This document shows, piece after piece, positions 9,955 through 18,968 of a DNA stretch of 47,952 nucleotides. The notes under the pieces are model-generated. The model made no database searches and had not been told where the DNA came from. It was given only the letters and a program-made list of their open reading frames with translations. Within the stretch, counting starts at the first letter, position 1. Each line of letters opens with the position of its first letter. The translations under genes and the position numbers were made by a program. The DNA is from Betaproteobacteria bacterium (GTDB taxonomy: Bacteria > Pseudomonadota > Gammaproteobacteria > Burkholderiales > Casimicrobiaceae): assembly GCA_016704895.1 (NCBI GenBank), contig JADIZG010000024.1, positions 1 to 47,952 on the forward strand, given 5' to 3'.

Positions 9955-11232
9955 ATGATCGACCGCCTGCAACGCAAGCTGCGCCGCACGTTCACCGGCC
10001 TGTGGCTGTCCGCCGACTTCCGGCGCATGTGGCTGTCGCTGACGATCACGTCGTTCGGCGCGCAGGTCACGAACCTCGCGCTGCCGCTGACCGCCGCGAT
10101 CCTGCTGCACGCGACGCCGCTGCAGATGGGCGTGCTCGTCGCGCTCGAGACGCTCCCGTTCGCGCTCGTCTCGCTGCAGGCGGGCGTGCTGATCGACCGC
10201 GTCCGCAAGCTGCCGATCGTGATCGTCGCCAACGTGAGCCGCGCGCTCGCGCTCGCGGTGATCCCGCTCGCCGCGTTCACCGACTGGCTCACGATCGAGG
10301 TGCTCTTCGCGGTCGGCTTCTTCTGCGGCATCCAGAACGTCGTCGGCGGCGCGGCCTACCAGGTGCTGCTTGCGCAGATGGCCGGGCGCAGGCGACTCGT
10401 CGAGGCCAACGCGAAGATCTCGCTCGGCGAGACCGGGTCCGCGCTCGTCGGCCCGGGCATCGCCGGCATGCTGATCCAGGCGCTGACCGCGCCGATCGCG
10501 ATCCTCGTCGACGCGCTGTCGTTCCTCGCCTCGGCGCTGATGCTGCGCAAGCTGCGCGTGCCCACCGACGTCCCGCATCCGGGGCCCCGGCCCGGGGTGA
10601 TGCACGAGATCGCCGAGGGGCTGAAGCTCGTGCGCGGGAACCCGACGCTGTGGTCGCTCGCCTGGCTCGCGGGCTTGTGGCAGCTCCTGCACCACGCGCA
10701 GCTCGCGGTGCTGATCCTGTTCGCGACGCGCGAGCTGGGGCTCTCGGCCGGAGCGATCGGCCTCGTCTACGTGTTCGGGGGGCTGGGCTGCGTCGTCGCC
10801 GCGGCGACCGCCGAGCGGCTCGCCGCGCGCTTCGGCGTCGGGCCGATGATCGTGCACGCGCTGACGGCGACGGCCATCGCCTGGCAGCTCTACGGCCTGG
10901 TCGCGGGGCCGGTCTGGCTCGCGACCGTGGCGCTCGGCCTCGCGATGCTGCTGTTCGACTTCGGCGGCGTGATGTTCGGCATCCAGTACCTGTCGCTGCG
11001 CCAGGCGATCACGCCCGACCGGCTGCTCGGGCGGATGACCGCGACGATGCGCTTCCTGACGGTCGCCGCAGCGCCGCTGGGCTCGCTCGCGGGCGGCGCG
11101 GTCGCCACGCTGGTCGGGCTGCGCGCGACGCTGCTCGGCATCGGCGCGCTGGGCCTCGTGCTCGCGATCGGCGCGATGCTGCGTTCGCCGGTGCGCCGGC
11201 ACGTGCGCCTGCCCGTGCCCGCCGACGTCTGA
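9955..11232 (+). CDS. MFS transporter (MFS_3 / EntS-like exporter family)
   Basis: A major facilitator superfamily membrane protein of about 425 residues with twelve predicted transmembrane helices and an uninterrupted frame. The N-terminus MIDRLQRKLRRTFTGLWLS leads into FRRMWLSLTITSFGAQVTNL, which is characteristic of the MFS_3 group containing the enterobactin exporter EntS. The loop AGVLIDRVRKLPIVIVAN matches the conserved cytoplasmic loop 2-3 motif. The second half has GAIGLVYVFGGLGCVVAA and SLRQAITPDRLLGRMTATMR, typical of this subgroup. ATG 9955 is preferred over an upstream in-frame ATG at 9880, because similarity begins only after 9955 and GGAAG lies upstream. It probably exports a small hydrophobic compound or siderophore-like molecule. 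No siderophore genes are nearby, so the substrate is unknown. Confidence 0.88.
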   Translation: MIDRLQRKLRRTFTGLWLSADFRRMWLSLTITSFGAQVTNLALPLTAAILLHATPLQMGVLVALETLPFALVSLQAGVLIDRVRKLPIVIVANVSRALALAVIPLAAFTDWLTIEVLFAVGFFCGIQNVVGGAAYQVLLAQMAGRRRLVEANAKISLGETGSALVGPGIAGMLIQALTAPIAILVDALSFLASALMLRKLRVPTDVPHPGPRPGVMHEIAEGLKLVRGNPTLWSLAWLAGLWQLLHHAQLAVLILFATRELGLSAGAIGLVYVFGGLGCVVAAATAERLAARFGVGPMIVHALTATAIAWQLYGLVAGPVWLATVALGLAMLLFDFGGVMFGIQYLSLRQAITPDRLLGRMTATMRFLTVAAAPLGSLAGGAVATLVGLRATLLGIGALGLVLAIGAMLRSPVRRHVRLPVPADV

Positions 11233-11314
11233 CCCGGCACGGGGCGCGGACGCGCGACGCGGCGCGTAGAATCGGCTCGACGCGCCCGTGTCGAGGCGCG
11301 GGAGGAATCGCACG

Positions 11315-13627
11315 ATGGAAACGCCGTCGCTCAAGCTCACGCCGGCCGAGGAAGCGCTGCGGGACGCCGCGCTCGAGTACCACCGCAGCCCCGGCCGCGG
11401 CAAGATCTCGATCGCGCCGACCAAGCCGCTCGCGAACCAGCGCGACCTGTCGCTCGCCTATTCGCCGGGTGTCGCGTACGTGTGCCTCGCGATCCAGAAG
11501 GACCCGTCGCTCGCGGCCGAGCTGACCTCGCGGCAGAACCTCGTCGGCGTCGTCACCAACGGCACCGCGATCCTGGGGCTGGGCGACATCGGCCCGCTCG
11601 CCGGCAAGCCGGTGATGGAGGGCAAGGCCTGCCTGTTCAAGAAGTTCGCCGGCATCGACGTGTTCGACATCGAGCTCGCCGAGAAGGACCCGGACAGGCT
11701 GGTCGAGGTGATCGCCGCGCTCGAGCCGACGCTGGGCGGCATCAACCTCGAGGACATCAAGGCGCCCGAGTGCTTCTACGTCGAGAAGAAACTGCGCGAG
11801 CGGCTGAAGATCCCCGTCTTCCACGACGACCAGCACGGCACCGCGATCATCTCCTCCGCCGCGATCCTCAACAGCCTCGAGCTCACCGGCCGGACGATCG
11901 GCGACGTGAAGATCGCGGTGTCGGGTGCGGGCGCCGCCGCGATCGCGTGCCTCGACCTGATCGTGGCGCTGGGCGCGAGCCCGCGCAACATCTACGTGGT
12001 CGACAGCAAGGGCGTCGTGCACACGGGCCGCACGAACCTCGACGAGTCGAAGCGGCGCTACGCGCAGGCGACCGACGCGCGCACGCTGGCCGACGTCGTG
12101 AAGGGCGCCGACGTGTTCCTGGGCTGCTCGGCGCCGGGCGTGATGACGCCGGAGATGGTCGCGACGATGGCGCCGCGCCCGATCATCCTGGCGCTCGCGA
12201 ACCCGGAGCCCGAGATCCGGCCCGAGCTCGCGAAGGCGGCGCGCCCCGACTGCATCATGGCGACGGGCCGGTCGGACTACCCGAACCAGGTCAACAACGT
12301 CCTGTGCTTCCCGTACATCTTCCGCGGCGCGCTCGACGCGGGCGCCACGGCGATCACCGAGGCGATGAAGCTCGCCGCGGTGCGCGAGATCGCCGCGCTC
12401 GCCAAGGCCGAGATCAGCGACGAGGTCGCCGTGGCCTATGCGGGACAGGAGCTCGCGTTCGGTCCCGACTACATCATCCCGAAGCCGTTCGACGCGCGCC
12501 TGATCCTGCGCATCGCGCCGGCGGTCGCCAGGGCGGCGCAGGAGTCCGGCGTCGCGACGCGGCCGATCGCGGACCTCGACCGCTACCGCGAGTCGCTGGC
12601 CCGGTTCGTCACGCACACGGCGATGTTCATGCGTCCGGTGTTCGAGGGCGCGCGCGCCCGCGCGCAGCGCGTCGTCTACGGCGAAGGCGAGGACGAGCGG
12701 GTGCTGCGCGCCGTCCAGGTGGTGATGGACGAGCGGCTCGCGCGGCCGATCCTGATCGGGCGGCCCGCGGTGATCGCCGCCAGGATCGCGCGCGCGGGCC
12801 TGCGCTTCCGCCCGGGCATCGACGTCGAGGTCGTCGACCCGGAGAGCGACGCCCGCTACCGCGATTACTGGAACGACTACCAGCGGCTCATGGGCCGGCA
12901 CGGCGTGACGCCGGACATGGCGAAGGCGCTGCTGCGCCGGTCGACGACGACGATCGGCGCGATGATGGTCCGGCGCGGCGACGCGGACGCGATGCTGTGC
13001 GGGCTCGTCGGGCGCTTCGACGTCCATCTCGGCCACGTCCGCGACGTGATCGGGCTGAAGCCCGGCGCCACGACGCTCGCCACGCTCAACGCGCTGATGC
13101 TGCCCCAGCACACGATCTTCGTGACCGACACGTTCGTGAACGAGGAGCCGACCGCCGAGGAGCTCGCCGAGATCGCCGCGATGGCGGCCGTCGAGGTGCG
13201 GCGGTTCGGACTGCCGCCCAAGGTCGCGTTCCTGTCGCACTCGATGTTCGGCTCGAGCGACCGGCCCTCCGCGCGTCGGATGCGCCGGGCGCACAAGCTG
13301 TTCGCGGCCGCGTGCCCCGACGTCGAGTGCGACGGCGAGATGCACGGCGACGCCGCGCTCTCCGAGGAGGTTCGGCGCACGTTCCTGCCCGATTCGACGC
13401 TCAAGGGGGCCGCGAACATCTTCGTGATGCCCAACCTCGACGCGGCGAACATCCTGTTCAACGTGCTCAAGATGACGGGCGGCAAGGGCATCACCGTCGG
13501 GCCGATCCTGCTCGGCGCGGCCGCGGCGGTGCACATCCTGACGCCGTCGTCGACGGTGCGGCGGATCGTCAACATGACGGCGCTGGCGGCGGTCGAGGGG
13601 AGCGTGCGCGCCTCGCCGGGAGCGTGA
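11315..13627 (+). CDS. maeB: NADP-dependent malic enzyme with phosphotransacetylase-like domain
   Basis: Oxidative decarboxylation of malate to pyruvate with NADP+, an anaplerotic reaction supplying NADPH. The start METPSLKLTPAEEALRDAAL follows GGGAGGAA at a good distance, so the upstream in-frame ATG 11288 is not needed. Residues 18-160 are the malic N-terminal domain (RDLSLAYSPGVAYVCLAI, GKPVMEGKACLFKKFAGIDV, FHDDQHGTAI). Residues 160-400 are the NAD(P)-binding domain (AVSGAGAAAIACLDL). From about 430 onward is the phosphate acetyl/butyryltransferase-like domain (RVVYGEGEDERVLRAVQ, KGITVGPILLG), which is regulatory in this class. At 770 residues it has the normal length of the large MaeB type and no frame break. 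It is monocistronic, with a strong hairpin terminator about 40 bases after the stop. Confidence 0.97.
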   Translation: METPSLKLTPAEEALRDAALEYHRSPGRGKISIAPTKPLANQRDLSLAYSPGVAYVCLAIQKDPSLAAELTSRQNLVGVVTNGTAILGLGDIGPLAGKPVMEGKACLFKKFAGIDVFDIELAEKDPDRLVEVIAALEPTLGGINLEDIKAPECFYVEKKLRERLKIPVFHDDQHGTAIISSAAILNSLELTGRTIGDVKIAVSGAGAAAIACLDLIVALGASPRNIYVVDSKGVVHTGRTNLDESKRRYAQATDARTLADVVKGADVFLGCSAPGVMTPEMVATMAPRPIILALANPEPEIRPELAKAARPDCIMATGRSDYPNQVNNVLCFPYIFRGALDAGATAITEAMKLAAVREIAALAKAEISDEVAVAYAGQELAFGPDYIIPKPFDARLILRIAPAVARAAQESGVATRPIADLDRYRESLARFVTHTAMFMRPVFEGARARAQRVVYGEGEDERVLRAVQVVMDERLARPILIGRPAVIAARIARAGLRFRPGIDVEVVDPESDARYRDYWNDYQRLMGRHGVTPDMAKALLRRSTTTIGAMMVRRGDADAMLCGLVGRFDVHLGHVRDVIGLKPGATTLATLNALMLPQHTIFVTDTFVNEEPTAEELAEIAAMAAVEVRRFGLPPKVAFLSHSMFGSSDRPSARRMRRAHKLFAAACPDVECDGEMHGDAALSEEVRRTFLPDSTLKGAANIFVMPNLDAANILFNVLKMTGGKGITVGPILLGAAAAVHILTPSSTVRRIVNMTALAAVEGSVRASPGA

Positions 13628-13664
13628 GCGGGCGCGACGTCGCGCGTCCGGGATCCGAAAATGC

Positions 13665-13699
13665 GAGGGGCGGTCACCGAAATGACCGCCCCTCTTTCC
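13665..13699 (+). terminator. Rho-independent terminator of maeB
   Basis: A perfect 12-bp stem, GAGGGGCGGTCA (13665-13676) and TGACCGCCCCTC (13683-13694), with a six-base loop CCGAAA and the T-run TTTCC. It lies about 38 bases after the maeB stop. The rest of the interval to the astB stop (13700-13902) shows no gene. Confidence 0.9.
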
Positions 13700-13902
13700 T
13701 GTCCGAGCTTCGCGGAGCCGGATCCGGCATGAACCCGCCGAATCCTCTGCGAAGTCTAGTCGCGCAGCGCGCGCGCGGTCAATCGTCGCCGACGGACGGC
13801 GCGGCCGCGCGAACGCGAATCGCTCGCACGCGCAACGCAACGCGCGCGGCACGCGATCGCGACGAAGCGCTCGCCGACCGGCCACCGACCACGCGCGCCG
13901 GC

Positions 13903-15268
13903 TCAACCCGCGGTGCGCTGGAACTCGTAGACGGAAGGCAGCGCGAGGAGGCGCGTCAACTCGTCGAGCGCGCGCCGCGACTCGTCGACGAGCTGCGGGT
14001 CGGCGAGATCGGCAGGCAGCAGGCGATCGCGGTAGTGGCGGCGTATCCAGGCATCGAGCTCGTCGGCGAGCACGTCGTCGAGGAAGACGCGCGGGCGGAT
14101 CGCCTCGCGTTCCGCGTGCGTGAGCGGAACGCGCAGCCGCAGGCACGCGGGCCCGCCGCCGTTGCGCATGCTCTGGCGCAGGTCGAGGACGAGCGCCTCG
14201 GCCACCGGACCGCCCGGTGAGGTCCAGCGGTCGAGCACGGCCGAGGCGCGCGCGTGCTCGCGCACGTCGGCCGCGGCCACGAGCAGGATCCCGCCGTCGG
14301 AGCGCTCGAGAAGCTCGCTGTTGAACAGGTAGCTCGCCACGGTGACGTCGAGCGGGAGTTCGGCCTCGGTGACGACGTCGGCGCGAAACCCGTCGCCGAT
14401 GCGTGAGGCGAGCGTGTCGACGGTGTGCCGCGTGTCGGTCCACGCCCGCTCGTGGACGAGCAGCGTCCGGCCCTGGCCGACCGCGATCACGTCGTTGTGG
14501 AACACCCCGGCGTCGATCGCGTCGGGGTGCTGCTGCGCGTGCACGACGCGCGACGGGTCGAGGCCGTGGCGGCGGGCGATCGCCTCGCAGGTCTCCCGCG
14601 TCTGGCGGGCCGGGTAGCGGCGCGGCGCGGCGGCGTCGACGTCGTACGCGCTGCGGCCGTGCACGAACAGCTCGACGCCCGGGTCGCGCTCCCCCGGCCC
14701 CGCGAACCGCGTGTGGTTCGCCGCGCCCTCGTCGCCGGTCTGCGCCGCGGCAGGCAGCGGATCGTGCACGACGAAGCGGCGCGGGTCGGCGAAGATCGCG
14801 CGCAGCACGCGCGTCGTCGTCGCGGCCTCGATCGACCGGTGCAGCAGCGACGCGAGGTTCGCGGGCGTGAAGTGGACGCGCCCGTCGGCGGTGTCGGCCG
14901 AGGGGCTGACGGTCGCCGCGTTCGCGGTCCACATTGCCGCGGCCGACGAGGCCGCCGACAGGAGCGATGGCGCCTCGCTCGCCGCACGCGCGACGACGTC
15001 GGCGTCGCTCCCGGAGAAGCCCAGCGCGCGCAGCGTCGGCACATGGGGCCGCTCGTGCGGCGGCAACACCGCCTGGGGATAGCCGCGCGACGCGATCGCC
15101 CGCATCTTGGCGAGCCCCTGCAGCGCCGCTTCTCGCGGGTTCGACGCCTGGCCCGCGTGCCGCGCCGACGCGACGTTGCCGTGCGACATGCCCGAGTAGT
15201 TGTGCGTCGGGCCGGGGAGGCCGTCGAACTGGATGTCCGGGACGGCAGCGGGGAGGAGGGGGGCTCAC
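13903..15268 (-). CDS. astB: N-succinylarginine dihydrolase
   Basis: Second step of the arginine succinyltransferase pathway: it hydrolyses N2-succinylarginine to N2-succinylornithine, CO2 and ammonia. The protein shows FDGLPGPTHNYSGMSHGNVA, the family's conserved start, then LGFSGSD, MWTANAATVSPSADT, the histidine region FNSELLERSDGGILLV and RQSMRNGGGPACLRLRVPL, ending VYEFQRTAG. The first in-frame ATG is at 15189, but the diagnostic FDGLxGPTHNY residues lie upstream of it. In that frame there is no start codon before a TGA at 15265-15267. Removing one base from the G6 run at 15258-15263 would place GTG at 15266-15268 in frame, giving a normal N-terminus. The start is therefore given as 15268, as inferred. 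It is the last recognisable gene of the ast operon here. Confidence 0.92.
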
Positions 15269-15592
15269 CCGGTCACGGTGCCCGGCTGGGGCCGGGGCGT
15301 GGTCTCGGGCCGGGGGTGCGCGCGTTTCGCGGGCGTGCCCGGCTGGCGCCCCGGCAGCCTCGACCAGAACGCCTTCAACATCCTGCCGGCCGCGTCCTAC
15401 GGTCGGACGTCCCTCGCCTCCGGGCCGCTGGTGGAGGTGCGGGCTCGGTTCGCGTGCGGGTCGCCGGCCCGAGTGCGTCGTCAAGTCGTTCCCGCGGGCC
15501 CAGGGCGGCCCGCGGTCGCCCAGGCGTCGCCCTGATGCGCTCGGCGCCCGAGCACGGTGGAGGCCTGCGCGCGTGGCGCGAAGGGAAGCCCG
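15269..15592. other. GC-rich gap between astA and astB where astD would be expected
   Basis: These 324 bases hold no recognisable gene. In most betaproteobacterial ast operons a succinylglutamate-semialdehyde dehydrogenase gene (astD, about 1.45 kb) lies near here. Open frames exist on both strands, but none shows aldehyde dehydrogenase motifs, and all are rich in proline, arginine and glycine. The region may be a deletion scar, degraded sequence or a poorly assembled stretch. Confidence 0.5.
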
Positions 15593-16648
15593 TCAGCGAT
15601 CGATCGGCGCGAGCGGCACCGCCCGCACGAGGTCGCCTTCGCGGACGTCGAGCGCTGCGGCCTGGTGGGGCTCGAGCGGCAGACGGTCGACGCGCGGCGG
15701 GGCCGTGGCGAGGATCGCGCGGAATCCCCCGAAGCTGCGGTTGCCGACGAGCCAGGGAACACCGCCGGCCGGGTTGTCGGGCACCGGGTCGACCTCGTCG
15801 AGCGTCACCGGCAGCAGGCGAGAGCGGCGCACCGCGTCGATGTTGTCGCGGAACGCCTCGACGGTCGGCCCCGCGTCGAAGATGTCGACCGAACCGTCGT
15901 AGCGGAAGCCCTCCTGCTCGAGCATCCGCCGCGCGGGCTCGGTGTCGGCGTGCACGGCGCCGATCGCGTCTCGTGCATCCGCCGGCAGCAGGTTCACGTA
16001 GACCGGGTGCTTCGGCATCAGCTCGGCGATGAACGACTTCTGGCCGATGCCCGTCAGGTAGTCGGCGGTCGAGTATTCCATCGCGAAGAAGTGACGGCCG
16101 AGCCCCTCCCAGAACGGCGAGCGGCCCTGTGCGTCGACCCGGCCGCGCAACTCGGCGATCACTTTCTCGCCGAAGCGCTCGGCGAACTCGGCGATGAACA
16201 GGAGGCGGCTCTTCGCGATCAGCGGGCCGTTGCGGCCGTGTCGGAACGCCTGGTCGACGAACAGCGTGCAGAGCTCGGTGTGCCCGGTGTGGTCGTTCGA
16301 CAGGAACAGCGTCGGCACCGCCGTGTAGACGCCGAGCGCGCGCGACGCGTGCACGAGCGTGCCGACGCGGTAGTTGTACCAGGGCTCCTTCAGGCCCACG
16401 GAAGCCTCGATCGCGCCGATTCCGACGACCCGGCTTCCGGCGGCTCCCCGGTCGGCCTCGACCAGCACGAACACGTAGCAGGCGTCCTCGCGCGGCGCGG
16501 TGCCCGCGAACGACGCGATCGACCGGTCGATGCGTTCGGCGAGGCGCTCGCGGCTCGCGGGCAGCGTCGTCAGGCCCGTGCCCGTGCGCTCGGACAGCGC
16601 GAGCACCGCCGGGAGGTCGTCGCGCGCGATCGGGCGGACGATGAACAT
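15593..16648 (-). CDS. astA: Arginine N-succinyltransferase
   Basis: First committed step of the AST pathway: transfer of succinyl from succinyl-CoA to the alpha-amino group of arginine. The sequence is an uninterrupted 351 residues, a normal length, beginning MFIVRPIARDDLPAVLALSE. Family signatures are GTGLTTLPASRERL, VGLKEPWYNYRVGTLVHAS, LSNDHTGHTELCTLFVD, SPFWEGLGRHFFAMEYSTAD, GIGQKSFIAELMPKHPVYVN and RRMLEQEGFRYDGSVDIFDAGP. The fold is GNAT-like. It is read from the same strand as astC and astB, with astC upstream. The 117-base gap to astC contains an inverted repeat. Some bacteria have two paralogous subunits (AruF/AruG); only one is present here. Confidence 0.95.
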   Translation of the reverse strand: MFIVRPIARDDLPAVLALSERTGTGLTTLPASRERLAERIDRSIASFAGTAPREDACYVFVLVEADRGAAGSRVVGIGAIEASVGLKEPWYNYRVGTLVHASRALGVYTAVPTLFLSNDHTGHTELCTLFVDQAFRHGRNGPLIAKSRLLFIAEFAERFGEKVIAELRGRVDAQGRSPFWEGLGRHFFAMEYSTADYLTGIGQKSFIAELMPKHPVYVNLLPADARDAIGAVHADTEPARRMLEQEGFRYDGSVDIFDAGPTVEAFRDNIDAVRRSRLLPVTLDEVDPVPDNPAGGVPWLVGNRSFGGFRAILATAPPRVDRLPLEPHQAAALDVREGDLVRAVPLAPIDR

Positions 16649-16651
16649 GAG

Positions 16652-16772
16652 GAGGGTCAGAGTCGAGTTTCGCGTCGCCGGCCTGGGATGGGCGCGGTTG
16701 GCGGCCGAAAGTCGACTCTGACCCCACTTATGCCCATGGCGCAGTCTTCCCCGCGAAAGTCGTCTCTAATCC
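16652..16772. repeat. 19-bp inverted repeat plus third degenerate arm between astA and astC
   Basis: The left arm GGGTCAGAGTCGAGTTTCG (16652-16670) and right arm CGAAAGTCGACTCTGACCC (16706-16724) pair with a single mismatch around a 35-base spacer. A third copy, CGAAAGTCGTCTCTAATCC (16754-16772), differs from the right arm at three of 19 positions and contains the astC stop codon (16766-16768). The GGGTCAGAGTCGA motif resembles ends of small mobile or REP-type elements in other proteobacteria (from memory), so this may be a MITE-like remnant. It could also act as an mRNA hairpin within the operon. Confidence 0.6.
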
Positions 16773-18076
16773 TTCACCAGCACGCGATTGAGCGCGGTCT
16801 CGAGACGCGCGAGCCCCTCGAGGATCTCGTCGAGCGAGATCACGAGCGAGGGCGCGAGGCGCACGACGTCGGGACCTGCCATCAGGACGAGCAGCCCGGC
16901 GTCGCTCGCGGCCTGCATCACCGCGAATGCCTTGCCGCGCCAGGGCTCGTCGAGCTCGCAGCCGAGCCACACGCCCTCGCCGCGGAGGTCGCGGAACACG
17001 CGGCGGCGCGCGTTGATCGCCTTCAGTCCTTCCATGAACAGCGCGTGCCGCGCCTTCACGCCGTCGAGCACCTCGGTCGTGTTGATCAAGTCGAACACGG
17101 CGCCCGCGACCGCGCACGCGAGCGGGTTGCCGCCGTAGGTCGTGCCGTGCACGCCGACGGAGAACACGCCGGCGATCTCGTCGGTCGTGAGCATCGCCCC
17201 GATCGGGAAGCCGCCGCCCAGCCCCTTCGCCGAGGTCAGGATGTCGGGAACGATGCCCTTCTGCATGTACGAGAAGAGCGCGCCGGTGCGGCCCATGCCG
17301 CTCTGGATCTCGTCGAGGATCAGCAGCGCCCGGTGCTCGGTGCACAGGCGCCGCGCGGCCTGCAGGAACGCCGGCGTGCCGGGCGTCATGCCGCCCTCGC
17401 CCTGCATCGGCTCGAGGATCACCGCGCAGACGTCGTCGCCGCCTTCCTCGCGGAACGCCGCTTCCAGCGCGCCGACGTCGTTGTACGGGATGTGCGTGAT
17501 GCCGGCCGGGCTCGGCCCGAAGCCCGACGAGTACTTGGCCTGGCCGCCGGCGGTCACCGTGAACAGCGTGCGCCCGTGGAACGCGTTCAGCGTCGAGATC
17601 ACGCGCACCTTGCGCTCGCCGTGGCGGTCGTGCGCGTAGCGGCGCGCGAGCTTCAGCGCCGCCTCGTTCGCCTCGGCGCCCGAGTTGCAGAAGAACACGC
17701 GATCCGCGAACGTCGCGTCGACGAGCCGCTGTGCGAGCCGCAGCGCGGGCTCGTTGGTGAACCAGTTCGACACGTGCCACAGCGTGCGCGCCTGCTCCTC
17801 GAGCGCGCGGACCATCGCCGGATGGCAGTGGCCGAGCGCGGTCACCGCGACGCCGCTCGCGAAGTCGATGTACATCCGTCCCTGCTGGTCCCACACGCGC
17901 GAGCCCTCGCCGCGCACCGGCACGAACGAGGCGGGCGCGTAGCAGGGCACCATCAGCCGGTCGAACATCGCGCGCGTGACCGGCATCGTCGAGGGGGCCG
18001 ACACGGACGTGCCCTCGCGTCGCGCGGTCGCCGGGATCACGGCGCTGGCGGTGGCGGGGTCCACGGGCGGTTTCAT
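16766..18076 (-). CDS. astC: Succinylornithine / acetylornithine transaminase
   Basis: A class III pyridoxal-phosphate aminotransferase that converts succinylornithine to succinylglutamate semialdehyde. The ArgD-like family can also act in arginine synthesis. Motifs: YIDFASGVAVTALGHCHPAM, FFCNSGAEANEAALKLARRY, AFHGRTLFTVTAGGQAKY, ILDEIQSGMGRTGALF (the PLP-binding aspartate is in LDE), the Schiff-base lysine in TSAKGLGGGFPIGAM and HGTTYGGNPLACAVAGAV. The frame is intact at 436 residues, longer than the usual 400. The first 30 residues are low-complexity, so ATG 17986 (MPVTRAMFDRLMVPCYAPA) is an attractive alternative start. Its place directly upstream of astA favours the catabolic AstC role over ArgD. 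Confidence 0.9.
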   Translation of the reverse strand: MKPPVDPATASAVIPATARREGTSVSAPSTMPVTRAMFDRLMVPCYAPASFVPVRGEGSRVWDQQGRMYIDFASGVAVTALGHCHPAMVRALEEQARTLWHVSNWFTNEPALRLAQRLVDATFADRVFFCNSGAEANEAALKLARRYAHDRHGERKVRVISTLNAFHGRTLFTVTAGGQAKYSSGFGPSPAGITHIPYNDVGALEAAFREEGGDDVCAVILEPMQGEGGMTPGTPAFLQAARRLCTEHRALLILDEIQSGMGRTGALFSYMQKGIVPDILTSAKGLGGGFPIGAMLTTDEIAGVFSVGVHGTTYGGNPLACAVAGAVFDLINTTEVLDGVKARHALFMEGLKAINARRRVFRDLRGEGVWLGCELDEPWRGKAFAVMQAASDAGLLVLMAGPDVVRLAPSLVISLDEILEGLARLETALNRVLVKD

Positions 18077-18119
18077 CGTCGGGCCTCTCGTCGGGGGCGT
18101 GGGCGAGTCGTCGCGGGGA

Positions 18120-18473
18120 TCAGAGCGCCGCGATCGCCTGGATCTCGACCTTGTAGTCGGGGCTGGCGAGCTTCGCCTCGACCGTGGCGCGGGCCGGCGT
18201 GTGGCCCTGCGGCACCCACGCTTCCCACACGGCGTTCATCGCGGCGAAGTCGGCCATCGACGGCAGGAAGATCGTCGCGGACAGCAGCTTCGTCTTGTCG
18301 CTGCCGGCCTCGGCGAGCAGGCGGTCGATCGCCGCCAGCACCTGGCGCGTCTGCGTCGCGAGGTCGGCTTTCGGGTCGTCGGCGACCTGGCCGGCGAGGT
18401 AGACGGTGCCTGCGCCGCGGTGGACGACCATGTCGGACAGGCGCTTGCCGACGTGGAATCGCTGGAGGGTCAT
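18120..18473 (-). CDS. RidA family protein (reactive imine deaminase)
   Basis: A 117-residue protein of the YjgF/YER057c/UK114 family that hydrolyses reactive enamine/imine intermediates released by pyridoxal-phosphate enzymes. It has the ordered features LSDMVVHRGAGTVYLAGQVA, QTRQVLAAIDRLLAEAGSDK, the arginine in GHTPARATVEAKLASP and the acidic end VEIQAIA. These include the conserved arginine and glutamate of the active pocket. It is the first gene of the minus-strand ast cluster, 43 bases before astC. That placement next to a PLP transaminase fits its proposed protective role. It diverges from the DUF423 gene across an 87-base gap. Confidence 0.9.
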   Translation of the reverse strand: MTLQRFHVGKRLSDMVVHRGAGTVYLAGQVADDPKADLATQTRQVLAAIDRLLAEAGSDKTKLLSATIFLPSMADFAAMNAVWEAWVPQGHTPARATVEAKLASPDYKVEIQAIAAL

Positions 18474-18560
18474 GGTCGCTGTACTTTCGCAGGGTTGCGG
18501 CCGGCGGCCGTCGAAACGAGAATTCTAGTCGAACTTGACCCGGCGACCCCGAAGGAACCG

Positions 18561-18944
18561 ATGACTGCCCGACTCGCACTGACGATGGGAGCGCTGCTCG
18601 CGCTGGTGGCCGTCGCGCTCGGCGCGTTCGGCGCCCATGCGCTGAAAGGCCGCCTCGAGCCCGGCATGGCGACCGTGTGGCAGACCGCGGTCCAGTACCA
18701 CGGCTGGCACGCGCTCGCCCTCGTCGCCGCGGGGCTCCTGCTGCTGCACCGGCCCGACGCCGGCGCGATCGCGGCCGCCGCGTGGCTGTTCGCCGCGGGC
18801 GTCGTCCTGTTCTCGGGCAGCCTCTACCTGCTCGCGCTGACCGGCATGCGGGGGCTGGGCGCGGTCACGCCGTTCGGCGGATTCGCGTTCCTCGCCGGCT
18901 GGGCGGCGTTCGCGTGGGGCGCGTGGAGGACCCTCGAGCGCTGA
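18561..18944 (+). CDS. DUF423 family membrane protein
   Basis: A 127-residue integral membrane protein of the DUF423 (YgdD-like) family, function unknown. The family pattern is clear: ALGAFGAHALKGRLEP near residue 20, VWQTAVQYHGWHALALVAAG, LFSGSLYLLALTGMRGLGAV and TPFGGFAFLAGWAAFAWGAW. Four hydrophobic segments are visible. The ATG at 18561 follows GAAGGAA. A possible promoter TTGCGG-N17-GAGAAT lies in the gap shared with the divergent ridA gene. There is no operon partner: a REP-like palindrome and a minus-strand gene follow. Confidence 0.9.
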   Translation: MTARLALTMGALLALVAVALGAFGAHALKGRLEPGMATVWQTAVQYHGWHALALVAAGLLLLHRPDAGAIAAAAWLFAAGVVLFSGSLYLLALTGMRGLGAVTPFGGFAFLAGWAAFAWGAWRTLER

Positions 18945-18968
18945 TCGTCGCGGGATCGGAGGGAAAGC

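Noticed and set aside
11009..15484. A 1491-codon minus-strand open frame
   Set aside because: It runs antisense to maeB and through astB in the wrong frame. It is a by-product of high GC content; maeB and astB are clearly real on the basis of motifs.
15375..16727. Possible astD remnant in minus-strand frames between astA and astB
   Set aside because: No aldehyde dehydrogenase motif (catalytic Cys/Glu regions, GGIGxSG-like end) could be found in any frame.
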